This document shows positions 1 through 11,728 of a stretch of 64,000 nt of DNA, one piece after another. Source of the stretch: Colletotrichum lupini (Eukaryota > Ascomycota > Sordariomycetes > Glomerellales > Glomerellaceae); assembly GCF_023278565.1 (NCBI RefSeq), contig NC_064676.1, forward strand, positions 3,782,001 to 3,846,000, given 5' to 3'. Position 1 is the stretch's first letter. Each line of letters opens with the position of its first letter. Made by a program: the position numbers and the translations under genes. The notes beneath the pieces are model-generated. The model did not search any database and was not told where the DNA came from. It was given only the letters and a program-made list of their open reading frames with translations.

Positions 1-2258
1 TTACGGACCTCGTCACATCACTCCATATCATGCGGGCTCTATAACGGCAACGCGCAATGCCTACTGGCACATTCGCGTCGAGCATGAATTCCGTAAGCGC
101 TCATAGCTGACAATCACTTAATGTCCTTAGGACATAATATACCTGAGCGGCGGCCGTTGGCCCGTCGGGCGTTGCTGATGAAAAGGCAAGCATCTGGAAG
201 CTGACTACGACATTTGTGACCAAACACGGCAAGGGGGCACAGCCATTCAACGGCTCGTAGTGTGGGGGCCGCGATAATCGAGAGAGAAGGCTAGAAGTCT
301 AGATTCAAGCAGCCACGCAGCCTTGTTGGAGGGAAAGCCACGAGAATGCCCTCTGCTGACGGTTCATCTCGGACACTCGAGAGCTTGCCTTCATACGTCC
401 GTAGCCTCATGCAGTGTGCAGTGCGGCTGGTCTTGGCTTTTCCCCTAAGGTCCTCCTCATCTTTACTAGCTCAAGCGTCCAACGTCGCGCAAGGCTTGCC
501 TCGAATAAATTACAGGCTTTCTGCTGTGTGTTTTTTTCTCCGGTTTCGTAATCTCACGACAGGGAAAGAGATGCGAGAGTGGAAGAAGGAAAAAGCAAAA
601 ACTTTCTGTGCTTCCCGAAGTTCGAGCTAGTCGTAAAGGGGCTGAGGTTCAGGTTCTGATCAGTGCTCCCGCTACGCAAACCAAGGTTGTCCCCTCCGCG
701 ACGTCGGTGAAACCGTGAAACAAAAATACACAATGCTTTTCTCTTATTCCATATTTCTTTGCTGTCCCGTGGAGCTTTGCCTTTAGGTGTTCATGCTGAT
801 AAGGCTCTGTCGACTGACTAAACGACCTTGTCCAATGATCGCCCGTCAGCAGGGAAACAACAGGGCCGCCGATGGTGGCATAATCCCGTTCTCGAGACTC
901 CCGACATTTCTCGTGAATGTAACTTTCCAGCGAGTCTATCTGTACCGTGTTGACAGGGTTACAATATGCCCCATCAAAGAAAGAGAGTTCCTAGGATGAA
1001 TGCGAGAGAAGACCGTCTGAACTTAACGTCGCGGAAGAGGTAGATAGGAAAAGGTTTGGCTGGACTCCGCGACACGGCATTGGGGCTGAACATGGGACGA
1101 TGTGAAATTCGGGGGTGGATGATGATGTTCAGGCACACAAGCAGGGGGGCAGAGTGACGAGGTAGCACAGACTCACAAGATGGATGTGTGGTTTGGTTTT
1201 GCTTCCGTTACTCGACACAGACCGAGACTACCACAGTAGAGTGTGTTCCTGCAAGAGTGAGATGGAGGGCTGGCAATCTGCGGGCGCCGCATCCATGTGC
1301 AACCACACCATAAAACAAAGTCTCGGGGTAAGGAGATGAAGCTGTCACGCTGTCTATCACAGTACAATAGTATGAGTGTGAAAGCTTGACGAACCGACGG
1401 TCTTGACTGCTTCGGGACACGGGACGGCGAGACATGCAGAGGAGCGGAAATGTTGTGCTACAGCCCGAACGTATGACAAACCGACGCAGCCCTCCCTCTC
1501 GAGGCATTTTACTTTCTTGGACTGGCGGCCGTCTCGACAAGCTGCAGAACCGCTGAAGATTTTCCGGTTGCTGCTAAAATTGCGTTTGGTGTGCTTCGCG
1601 AAGCGCTTGTGAAATTCGCTACATGCAGCTCTTGTAAGCTCATTTGCTGTGCTGGCCTTGTCTCGTCAACCAAGAGACGGGCGTTCCGGGTCAGCAGCAA
1701 CCATTGGGATACGAGATATATGATGTAGGTCACACCTCAAATCTCTCTGTGTCTGTCTGGCCGAAGTCCTCGATGTGTGCTATTGACACCTAAATACAGG
1801 ATGACCCTTCCTAGGCCCTCCGAGTTGGCAATGCTTCATGTTTCCTTTATTGCAAAGTCATGCCCGAATGTGTTGGTGATCAACATTATCACTACCATTC
1901 TCGAGAGTTTCACCCCGGTCCCTTAGAGCGACCCTCTTTTTGGACTCTTGAGCTCTCAGACTCTGGAGCCCTGCTGGTGGATTGAGCCATACTTTTTCTT
2001 ACCTTACCTTTACGCTACCACTCTATTCGCCGTTCGGCTGCATGTTCCCCTGCTCCCTGGTTCCCTCTTCACCCAGTGGATCCGGAACCAACAGGAAGAG
2101 GAAGACCCTCTTCACGCATCCCAGGCACAGGCACAAGGCCCCCATCAGCTGGCAGGGACTCCCGGACTTTGTGAGGTCAGCTCAATACCAGATCCGGCAG
2201 TATCTCGTTGGACCTTGGTGACTTGGTGCCTCACAGCGGAGTACAAAGTGTAGCAACC
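1..2258. other. Intergenic sequence and presumed 5' leader of the first gene
   Basis: I see no supported gene here. The open frames are short, overlap on both strands and resemble no family I know. The part just upstream of 2259 (about 1980-2130) is rich in C and T, as fungal promoters and leaders often are, so it probably belongs to the gene starting at 2259. The window edge may cut through intergenic DNA. Confidence 0.5.
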
Positions 2259-5200
2259 ATGACTGCGCTGCTGGGGATTAGCCAGCAGGATCCAAGGCGA
2301 TTGGGGGAAAGTTTGTGGATGTCATCGACGACCTCCTCGTCCAGGTCCTGGGCAGAGCAAGAAGAGCGGGCAAGTGGACGAATGAAGGCCTTTGCTGGCA
2401 TTGCTCTCGCTGCCCCGGCGCGCGTACCTGGCGTGATGGGTGCGCTGCCGTGGGACCCATCGCGATTGTCACCATCGACTGGTAGGTATGGACCAGGGGA
2501 GATGGAGGAGGACAAGTTATGCCAGCACCGCCCTCGTCCCTGGGCGGCGGCAACGATGGATAAGGACATGGGGAGCGTTGCCAGCGTGGACCAGCATGAG
2601 CTCATAAGTTTCCTTGACGACACGGATACGGACGCGGACGAGTTTATCCTTTGCTCGTCTAATAACTCGTCTCCTTCTTCTGTTCCCATTGCGCACTTTC
2701 CGATCGACGAGAACGAGATCGACAGAGATCTTTCATCAACAAGAACCACCAGAAGCACCAGCACCGACATTATTTCCAATAGTATCCGTAATAATACTTC
2801 GTTTTACTCTTCCGCACGCTCGAGCTTTTCGTCATCGACAACGACAACAGCAACAAATTTGACTTTTACAACGACATCGGCATCGACAGCCACCACGACA
2901 ACGGCGACAATGGCGCCAACGACCATTACCAACAGCTTCCTCGGCATTGGGGGAGGTGACAATAACGCCGCTAAGAGCAATGGCAAGAAGACAGCAGTAG
3001 CAACAGCGGAGACGGCGGCCGGTGGACGGACCAGCGAAGATAGCGTGGACCGGTCTCACGGCCTCTGGAACTATTTGCATCACGGACTCGACGGGTACAG
3101 CTCGCCCGATCTGCGTTTGCTCCAGCACAACCAGCAGCAACAGCAACAGAGCCAGCAACAGCATAAACAGTCCCCTTCGTCATCGTCATATCATAACCTC
3201 TACTTGCGGCCCGACTCGTCGAGGAGCCACCAGCACTTTCACTTTCCCCGGACGAGCTCCGAGTCGGGTTCCCGCTCTGGCACTGGCTCTACCGCGACCG
3301 CGACCGCCAACTCGACGACGTGGACACTGAGGAGCGGCAAAAGTCACGAGAAGAGCAACAGCAGCGGCAGCAAGAAGACCACGGCGACGACGGTGTCTGC
3401 CGCAAACTCGGCGACGATGGCTGTGAAGCCGACAAAGGTCAATACCACCGGATCAGCAACAATTACTGTGCCGCCTCCGCCGGTGTCGCCTTCATCGTCA
3501 GGGCCCTTTGGGGCGCAGATGACGAAGCAAGAATTCGAGGCGTTGCCGGAAGCTATTCAGCGAAAGGTGAGCAAAGACATTTTATTTGTGTGATCTTGTT
3601 TTCCCCCTTTGTGGACCTGATTTACCCCCAACCGAGACTTCGCTTTGTCTACTCTGGTGCTCTCTATTTCTGATTCTTTCGTTTCTAATTGTCCGCCTTT
3701 GCACTTTGTCTCCTTCTCTTTACGGCTCCTCGCTCGAGCACTTTTCTATCAACCCCAAATATCTGCTATTCCCATGTGCCGTCCCAATGGGCAGCATTCC
3801 TTTATTCGCAAGTGCCGAGTCTCTCGTTGCTTTACTTAGCGCAGCCAGCTCGCCAGCCCCCCTCCCCCCCAGCCGAGGAAGTTTGAGCCGAGAGACACGC
3901 CATCTTTTCAAATTTGAGGACGGAACTACGGCGCCCGTTTTTGTTTTATTCCACTTCATTTTGTTTCTTTCTCGTCCTCGGCCCTGTTCTGCTCTGCACG
4001 GGCGTATTTCCCGTGGCCATTTGGCCCAGCCCTGGGCAGAAATAGAGGCACAGACTGCAGTAGGGAGAGTTGTCAGGGACACGGATGAAAGTGCGCTCGG
4101 CCGGTCGTAAGGAGACGAGGACGAGGCGAGGCGCCTTCTCTCCGCCTTCTTTTCGGGTTCCTGAGCGTTCGAATCGAGGGAGTGAAATGAGATGAGGATG
4201 AGGATGAGAGACGAGAGTTTTGTCTGCCCGTCTGACCTCACACTCATCACCGCTCGCTCTTCTGCTGGCTAGCTGGCTGGAAAGGTCCAGGCCGACCCTG
4301 GACAGAGCTATTCGTCTCCTCCAATGAGTCTCCGACCCAAGTCCAGGGTACCTTCACCTCGCCAACCACAGCCGCCTGAGTTCCGCCGTATAGCTGCAGC
4401 GGGGACTCGCGGCTGGGGGGCCGTTCAGGTACCCATCGATGCAGGTTGGCTCGCCGAGTCGTTGCCCAACTGCAGCATCGGCGCCGCGGAGAGGATACAC
4501 TTACAGCGAGTGAGAGTGAGTGAGGAGAGCGAGAGTGAGAGTGAACTGTCCACTGAGACATGCACCCGAGAAAAGAACAGCCTGCTTCGGGCCCTCTCCC
4601 CCGGGAGGCAGCTCACAATCATCACCTTTCCGTCCAACCAACACCCAGCACATCTCGTTCTTCAATCTCTCTCTGCCCCCAACTCGCATCTTCGTCCCCA
4701 CACCCTCATGCACTCGGCTCCCAATATCACCTTCATTCGCTCGGGGGGGGGGGGGGGCGGCCAGTCAGCATTGGCGTCAGGCACAAGGCATAGGCGCGGG
4801 TGGCACAAGGATCCCTCTTCTGTCCATATCTGCGTTCATGCTCATGCATATGCATAGCTGCCAACCGCTGAAGAGAGCGTTCTCCCCTTCCGCACATAGC
4901 TGAAGATGAGGGGATTGGGGGCGCAGGCCACGATGCAGACCGACGCGGCGGCAGTCGTTCACGAACTCGCATATGACGAATCGCATCGTGTTGTTGAGTG
5001 TATTGTCATCACAACATCAACAACACCATCGTCAACAACAAGACCAGGTCGTCCAATCTCATCATCTCATCACTCGTTGCTCGTCAAGTCTGGTCTTTAC
5101 ACCGTCGGGTCTCATTCGGCTTGCCTTCCCCCCATACGTGCTGCACAGTTCGATATTGCACTATCAGCACAACATGAGGCGTGTCTCTCTCATGTCTCTC

Positions 5201-8088
5201 TCTCACTCTTACACTCACTCTCGCTTTCACACACACAACGTACCCCGGCCCGCCAGTTCAGCCATGAACAGTTCCCGTGCCGTTGTGCAACCCAAGCCCG
5301 AACGACATGTCTCACTCGAGTGCAGAAACTGGGCCCAACCATCCGTCATGTCTCTCCCCATTCCCTCGTTCGTCCACTCAGTCCAAACCCCCGATCCTCC
5401 TCGGACTCCCTCCTCACCCATCATTACTCATATTTGCAACGGCGGGCCTATCTTTTTTGGTCGGCAGCACATCCCAATTCCCACATTCTATGGAACCCAC
5501 CCGGGCCACCAAGTGGTGCCGCTGGCTGAACGGACAAGCGAGCTAAGCCGCAAATGCTCTTGGTGAACTTGGTGCGGCGTGGACTCTAGAGCTATTCCCG
5601 CATGGCGTGTGCCGTCCGTGTCTGCGTCGTCTTGTCTGTCGTCTCTCCTTGAGAATAGTCACTATGCACGCACGGCACATGCATCCGCACTGACGCTGAG
5701 CATGGTGCTGATGCACTGACCTGACTTGACATGCATCACGGACTCTCTCACGCTCTCTCCCTCACTTTCCCTCACTCACTCTCCCACGCAAGTCAAGAAA
5801 CTACCGCCATAGCTCCCTCCTACGTACTTGTCTTTGCCTTCCGGTCTTCTCCCCCCCTGGCACCCAGCCGCCCCTCCTGTCTCAATTGACGGTTTGGAGC
5901 TTTGCGTCCAAAGTCATGGGTCGGCTCCCGGGCTATTCCTAGATTGCCTGTAGAAGCAATCCCAATCCCAGAACCCCGAGCTTGTCCCTTGAAGGCCGGG
6001 GGGCTGAATTGAGTTCGAGCGTCGCTGATCTCGATGTATTGGGATGGCGTTCAAAGTTGATTCGAGCAAGTGCTCCTCTCTCTCTCAAAGTATCTCTGCC
6101 TATGGGTACTGCAGCTTGATGACTGCGGTATCGCACCCGCTCCAGGCCAGCCAATGTCCATTCCAAAGTAATTCCTTCCTATGTCTGCGTGTCTCTGTAC
6201 CTTCGTACATCCTGTCCTCAGTACGGCACGGCAGCTGCTCCATCCGTCATGCACCTCAGCAGATGCAATGCAGGTCCCGCTCACAAGCACCACCGCAACA
6301 CGACGCAACACGACACAGGTGCGGTGCAGTGCGGACGAGCACAGTCTCTGGCTCCAGTCCCATACTCCATACTCTACTTTTAGTAGTGCAAGTGGAGGAA
6401 ACACGACGTCTCCCTCCCTCTACTCGTTCCTGCATTAAGACACTACATACCCTCCTTGTTTCTCAATTCCATTCTTGCCCCCATCTACATTCCCGACCAC
6501 GCCTTTGTATCTTTCTTTTCTTCCTCATCTCACTCACAACTCTTACTAAATCCTTCTTCAGTACTTTAGTTCCCTCGAACGTCTTCACTTTGCCAGTCTT
6601 GCTCCGGCCCCTACTCCGCCATCCACACATATCGACATCTACTTTGATCGTCCAGACACCGCACCCACACCAAAGACATTAAAGCAGCGCCGTAAAGAAC
6701 GTCAAGCCAGACTTGCATCCGACCAAGTGTCCGACCGTGTCAAGAGACGGCCTTCTCGACGTGCCAACTTCCGCGCCTCGACGAGCTCCTCCGTCTACGT
6801 ACGGCTGCCCGACAAGATTCGGAAGAGGCACTTGACTACCGAAGAGCAGATTGTTGCTTCTCGAAACCGGAGACACGACATCATCCTTGACCCGGCTGAT
6901 GAGGCCATCTACAAAGTTCGAAGACGAGCCTCTAGCCTAATTGTTCAAGACGAGTTGTGGAGTCCGACTCTATCGGTGAGACCTTCGACGATGGAGTCTC
7001 GGCGGCCGAGCCAAGATACGAGGAAACAAATGCCCAAGTCGGAAGAGAAGAAGTCCCCTGAAGCTCAGAAGAAGCGGGACTCCTTTTACGACAGCTTCCG
7101 TTGGTTGGAGGAGGATGACGACCTAGACCTGCGTTTACATCTCGACGATTACCACGCCAATTTGCGAGAGGATCTACCAGCCAACTCGAAACAGCGCAGG
7201 CCGTCGTTTCGTAGGCACCTGTCCATATCAAAGATACCGTTCGGCCGCAACTCGCTCTCCACCAACCGCCCCGGTACGACACCCGCCGGCGCAAGCCATC
7301 CCACGACCCCATTGTTTTCGAGTTCTCCAGTCAGCCCTCAGACAAGCTCTCCGGGACACGGCCGGCGAAGATCACGGGCGCTGTCTCTGATTTCACCAAA
7401 GCATAGTCCCCAGGACACTGTAGCTGCCTTTGATCCGGAGGCTGCACACTACCAAGATCCGGAGGCCCGGCTGAAGCTGCGAGTATATCTGGCCTCCCCT
7501 CAAAAGTTTGACGAAGCCATCGAGTTCGGGTTTCCTTCAAAAGAAGCCATGATCACCACCAAGCCTAGCAAGGACGTCAAGCCATTGAAACATCGACAAT
7601 CTAGGGCAGCGTTGGTGGACGAGTCAGAAAATCTCCGCACCTTTCTCGCCGACGATCGGTCGTCGATCTTCAGCGATGATGGATCCCTTGATTCGGATTC
7701 TCCCAAGACACCCCATACAGTGGAGATGACGGCGCTTCGGCCGCCGCCCATCAAGAATGATCAGCTTCATTCACCCAAACCATCAACGGAATACGCACGG
7801 ATGCCGGCAGAGGCGAGAGAAATGACACTGCGCATGACCCTCACCCGACCCGACCTCCGAGCCCACGAAGATCAAATGTACGGCTGGCAACAGAAGCCAT
7901 TACCGCCCAGGAAATCCCAATCGAACGGCCTACGAGACGAATTTCCGACGTCGACGTACGTCCGAGATGCGTCGTCAAAGGAGAGCATAGAACGTCAGTT
8001 CGCGGCCATGGACCAGGAAAACGCTCAGGTCAACGACCGAGGCGTCATGAAGCGCTTTTGGAATAAGGTCCGCCGAGGACCGGCATAG
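2259..8088 (+). CDS. Conserved fungal low-complexity protein, two exons split by a 3-kb intron
   Basis: Two exons, 2259-3566 and 6562-8088, give a protein of about 944 residues. The ATG at 2259 has a good context (aaccATGac); the frame is open further upstream but has no earlier ATG. Exon 1 encodes 436 residues rich in Ser, Thr and Asn with a Gln/His tract near residues 291-305. It ends in a folded-looking stretch, FEALPEAIQRK. The donor is GTGAGC at 3567. Exon 2 starts after TTACTAAATCCTTCTTCAG with YFSSLERL, followed by a very basic stretch and several Ser/Pro-rich segments, and ends in a basic tail. I recall uncharacterised Pezizomycotina proteins in which an 'IxRKYFSxLERLR' block is continuous. 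That supports joining the two exons in phase 0, but it is memory and was not searched. No enzymatic motif is visible and the function is unknown. Confidence 0.75.
3567..6561 (+). other. Putative giant intron of 2,995 bp
   Basis: The donor is GTGAGC at 3567; a TACTAA branch-like site and a CAG acceptor lie at 6545-6561. The intron is phase 0. Other introns proposed in this window are 54-176 bp, plus one of 520 bp. The + strand is strikingly pyrimidine-rich, with CTCTC and CACTC runs around 5190-5240 and 5740-5790. It also carries a run of 15 G at 4743-4757 and GA-rich stretches near 4190-4215 and 4505-4545. The open frames inside it (for example 4906-5529 and 6044-6549) are compositionally biased and overlap in several frames, so I do not call them genes. 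A nested RNA gene cannot be excluded. Confidence 0.65.
4743..4757. repeat. Homopolymer run of 15 G
   Basis: Fifteen consecutive G on the + strand, inside the giant intron and followed by CGGCC. Its length is likely to vary between isolates and it is prone to sequencing error. Confidence 0.95.
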
Positions 8089-11000
8089 CGCTCACCATTC
8101 CTTTCGACCATGCTCGGACCCGATGCTCTCGAATCGCAAATCTTACCAAACGCCCGTTAGACACAGGCAGCAAGATTGCAAACAACAACACCTGCATAAT
8201 GAACTTAGAAAACAGCACTGTTTCTTATACCCCCATTCAATCTGTATACTGCCGAAATTCCATAGTGTCTATTATTTCCTATCTCAACAAAATTCTTCCA
8301 AAGCGACCTTTTCTGGGGTAATTGTATTAGAGCTGGGAGTCACTGTTAGAAGAAGCATATGGGGGCCGGGGGGAAGGGGTAATGTGGTAGTCGGAGAGGA
8401 ATCAGGGCCTTTAACCGCCCTTTCCGCCTGTCACATTTGACTCAGTAGTACGGATACGTTGGAGGAGAGAAAGGTCTAGAGAGATGGCAGATCTTTTACC
8501 TAAAAAGGGGTGGAAAGCAAGGAGTTGCATAGGGTAGCATCGTCAAGTGGGAGAAGGGAGGAGGCACTCACGCGCAAAGCGTCAACAGAATAGGCCAAAT
8601 CAAATAAAAAAAAGAAATCATAAAGAATCGACGTCCTCTCAAACTCTCCAGTGATTCCCCATGTGGTGGGTGCATGGCCACGAGGGAGTGATGGGCTGCA
8701 TTGGTGACATGCACCTTGTGTCACAGAAAGGGAGGGGATGCAGTGTTACCTACTGTGAGCACGGCACGCATGAAGGGGGGACTAGGTGCCAAGTGTCAGT
8801 CACTCTGACGGGCATGATAGGCACTCAACCGGCACAGTGGACGAGTCTCGAACCAGATTGATGGATCGTCTAAATCATGACTACGAAGTGAAGGTTGGTA
8901 CACTATCGAGTAGAGTAGGAAACGTAGTACCTAAGGAATACGGATTATGTGAACAGTCAACGTGGCTCTGAGCCTCTGACAAGAGTCTGACTTGACCCAG
9001 GAACCTGGTTGATAGCCAACTAGCTTTTAAGCCCTACTAACGGTCGGACCCCCTCCTTCCCTTCCTTCGTCGGATGTTCCGAGGTTTGGATTACAGTAAT
9101 ATGGTGGTTGTTATAGGGACATTTGAAACGAAACAGGCGGTTACTGCGTAGGCTGGCGTAGCAGGGAATAGTGGTGATATGGATTGCATGTTTTGGAACG
9201 GAGTGCCGAGGTCTGGATTTTCCTTGATAACAGGGTACCTGAAGTTCATTACCAGACGTAGTGATACGCAGGATAAGGCAAGCAGCCCATTTTCACTTTG
9301 GAACATTGATTCCAGAACTTTGAAGGGGCCCCGGAGACTTGGAACGGGATTGAACTTTGACGGAAGAGTTTAGACGTCTTGGCACTTTGAAGTTGTCAGT
9401 GTGGTTGGGTCATGATGGGATGAACCCTGGGGTCACTTTGTTGTCATGGCGAGCCGCTCGGATCTTTTTTTTCTGTCTTGTCCTTCCCTGGTTCTTCCTC
9501 TCTAGTCTGGTCCCTTGCTTCAATCATTGCTACAAACATTCGTTGGAAAACCGTTTACGGGAGAGAGGGGGCGGGGGCAATTTTTTTTCACACTACGTTA
9601 GTGCCGTCCTTGATGTTGGATACCGTGGTACGGATAGATGGACGATGTGCGTGATGGGGGTTTGTGCTTTCGTACCGCGTATATGGAAAGGCTGGTCAGA
9701 GGGAGGGGGAGAGGGAAGCGGCAGGCAGAGAGAGGGGACTGTGCGCAAAGGGATGGTATCATTGGTATGGCTATGGTGTTGTCGTTGGGTCTCTAGCACG
9801 CGCGGGATGGCATGATGTCAAAGTCTTCCCTACCTACTCCGTACTCCGTACTCTCTGGAAATCAACGATGGCGTGTTTGCGTTTTCCAAGGAGGGGAAAG
9901 GGTGGCTTCGGGAAGGTTGTGTTCCGTTGAGACCTCTTTCACCCTTTCCCGCCTTGAGTGAAATTTCCCGCGGGGGAATACCATTTGGGTGATCAGCCAC
10001 GGAGCCACAGAGTCAGCCCGCCCACTGGTTCTTGTAAAGTTGGGATTGGCGCGGGAGGTGGAGGCTTGAAACCCGTTCGTGGTGGGCGTTTGTGTTAGGC
10101 CCCCCTACTAGGTATGTTGTCTTGTCTCGGCACTTTTCTTCACATCTTGGGCTCTGTTTCCTTATTTGGGAAAGTAGCGGGAGGGGGGAGATTGGGTGAG
10201 CTCCATGACCAAAGCTAGAAATACCGCTTGATAAACTCATAATCTTGATTATTAGTTCAGAGACGCTTTTGGCACTAGAAGACGTTTTTGAAGGGGATTA
10301 GATGTTCAGGCTTCATCTCGTGGTTAGGAAGGTGCAAGCCGATGGGGGAAGCCATTCCTTGCAAACTATGTGCAAGCGCGTCGAATGGTTCAGATGAAGA
10401 AGAAAGCAAGGAAGAAAGCGAGGGCCCTGCTGAACGGATACCTACGTGCCCGGTACGTAGAGATTGGGTGAAAATAACGTTGCTTTTTGCTGCAGCTTTT
10501 GAGACGAGAGCTCGGGCCGAGGATTGAGGAAGGAAGTCATAGCGTACTACCTAAGGTAGATAGGTACCTTATGAGGGATGGATTTTGGACGAAATTTGAA
10601 TGTCCAGCTTGGACAACCGAAATACATGCTTATTGTATGTGTAAATCATATGAGCCAGCCACGTGCGCCTCTCCGACGATTCTCCGGTTTTTGTTTCTTG
10701 CTGGCTTCATGTGTTTCGGGGTTCGTGGGTGGGTGGGGGGTTGAGATTTGGAAATCGAAACAGGCGAGGATTTGAGTAATGTGGAGTTTTGCGGGTTGAA
10801 ACATTGTTCGATGAAAGGGACTTTCGGAGGATGATCTCACTGCTGTGTACAAGTTTCTAGGATGTAAACCTACCTACCCTGCGTGTGGGCGAGACGGATG
10901 GAAATAGACGGCGAGAAGGAAATGGTGAGCTGCATGTACTCTGTAGGGCCCCGTTTCTAAGCATTTGTGTCAGGACCAAGACCAATGTTGATCTCGCGGG

Positions 11001-11728
11001 TGGACGGCAATCCCTAGATTCTTCGATGAGTCAGAGAGACAAAGACTGAATTGTGTAAATCTACGGTCGCTGCATGAGTTTGTCGTTGAAAAGACAATAG
11101 GGCAAACATGGCAAGGCAACACAAGTATGCCGCCTCGCTCCGGATGAAATGACCGGAGGAGAAAGTGCCGATGTGGGGCATCCCGGTACCGGCGCCGGAA
11201 GACAGCCATCGGCGGGATCCACTACTCATTTGGGCATACCGTTTATGAAGGGATCCACTGACCATGCCGAATGTCCTCTGCCAACAGCTCCAAAACCGCT
11301 GTCACTATCGATGAAGGGCATAAACTCACTATTCCCCACAAGACGATATCCTTTACTGATCTATGCCCACGAGACGGTGCGTTGCGCCACAGACATCTAG
11401 TGCTTTACTTGTCCATGTTTGTTCAAGTTGAACTTCCAGGTTCTCTATGATCCAAAGCGTCGTTAATGTGTTGATAATACTCATAGTTCATGCTAGGGTT
11501 ACTTACCTTACTTTAATTTACTCTTCAAAGCTAAATGAAGACCAAGTTGAAGGTGCCTTCTCTATGTGCTATGAGATATCGGTCACGTGATAGCGCGAAA
11601 GTGGATCGAAAAGTGGACACCTCGTGGCGCGGACCAGAAATTTTGGGTGAGCCGCCGCAACAGAACGTCGTGGCGAGGGACGTCGCTCAACACTATGCCC
11701 TCACAGCATTGCCATAATATTGCCCGCA
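8089..11728. other. Intergenic region of 3.6 kb without a supported gene
   Basis: Separates two genes on the same strand. It should contain the 3' UTR of the upstream gene and the promoter of the exoribonuclease gene. The open frames (for example 9357-9815) are G-rich and low in complexity, mostly lack a good ATG, and look like no family. Visible motifs are a TACTCCG repeat at 9834-9852, CACGTG at 10660-10665, ACCTACCTACC at 10868-10878 and TCACGTGA at 11583-11590. An ATG frame of 60 codons (11535-11717) ends 11 bases before the next gene. Confidence 0.6.
11583..11590. promoter_or_regulatory. TCACGTGA palindrome (E-box/Cbf1-like)
   Basis: A perfect 8-base palindrome with a CACGTG core, 139 bases upstream of the exoribonuclease ATG. 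TCACGTGA is the classic binding site of Cbf1-type bHLH factors. That it works as a promoter element here is inferred from position only. Confidence 0.45.

Noticed and set aside
11535..11717. 60-codon upstream ORF ending 11 bases before the exoribonuclease ATG
   Set aside because: A TCACGTGA promoter-like palindrome lies inside it, so transcription probably starts downstream; without transcript data it cannot be called.
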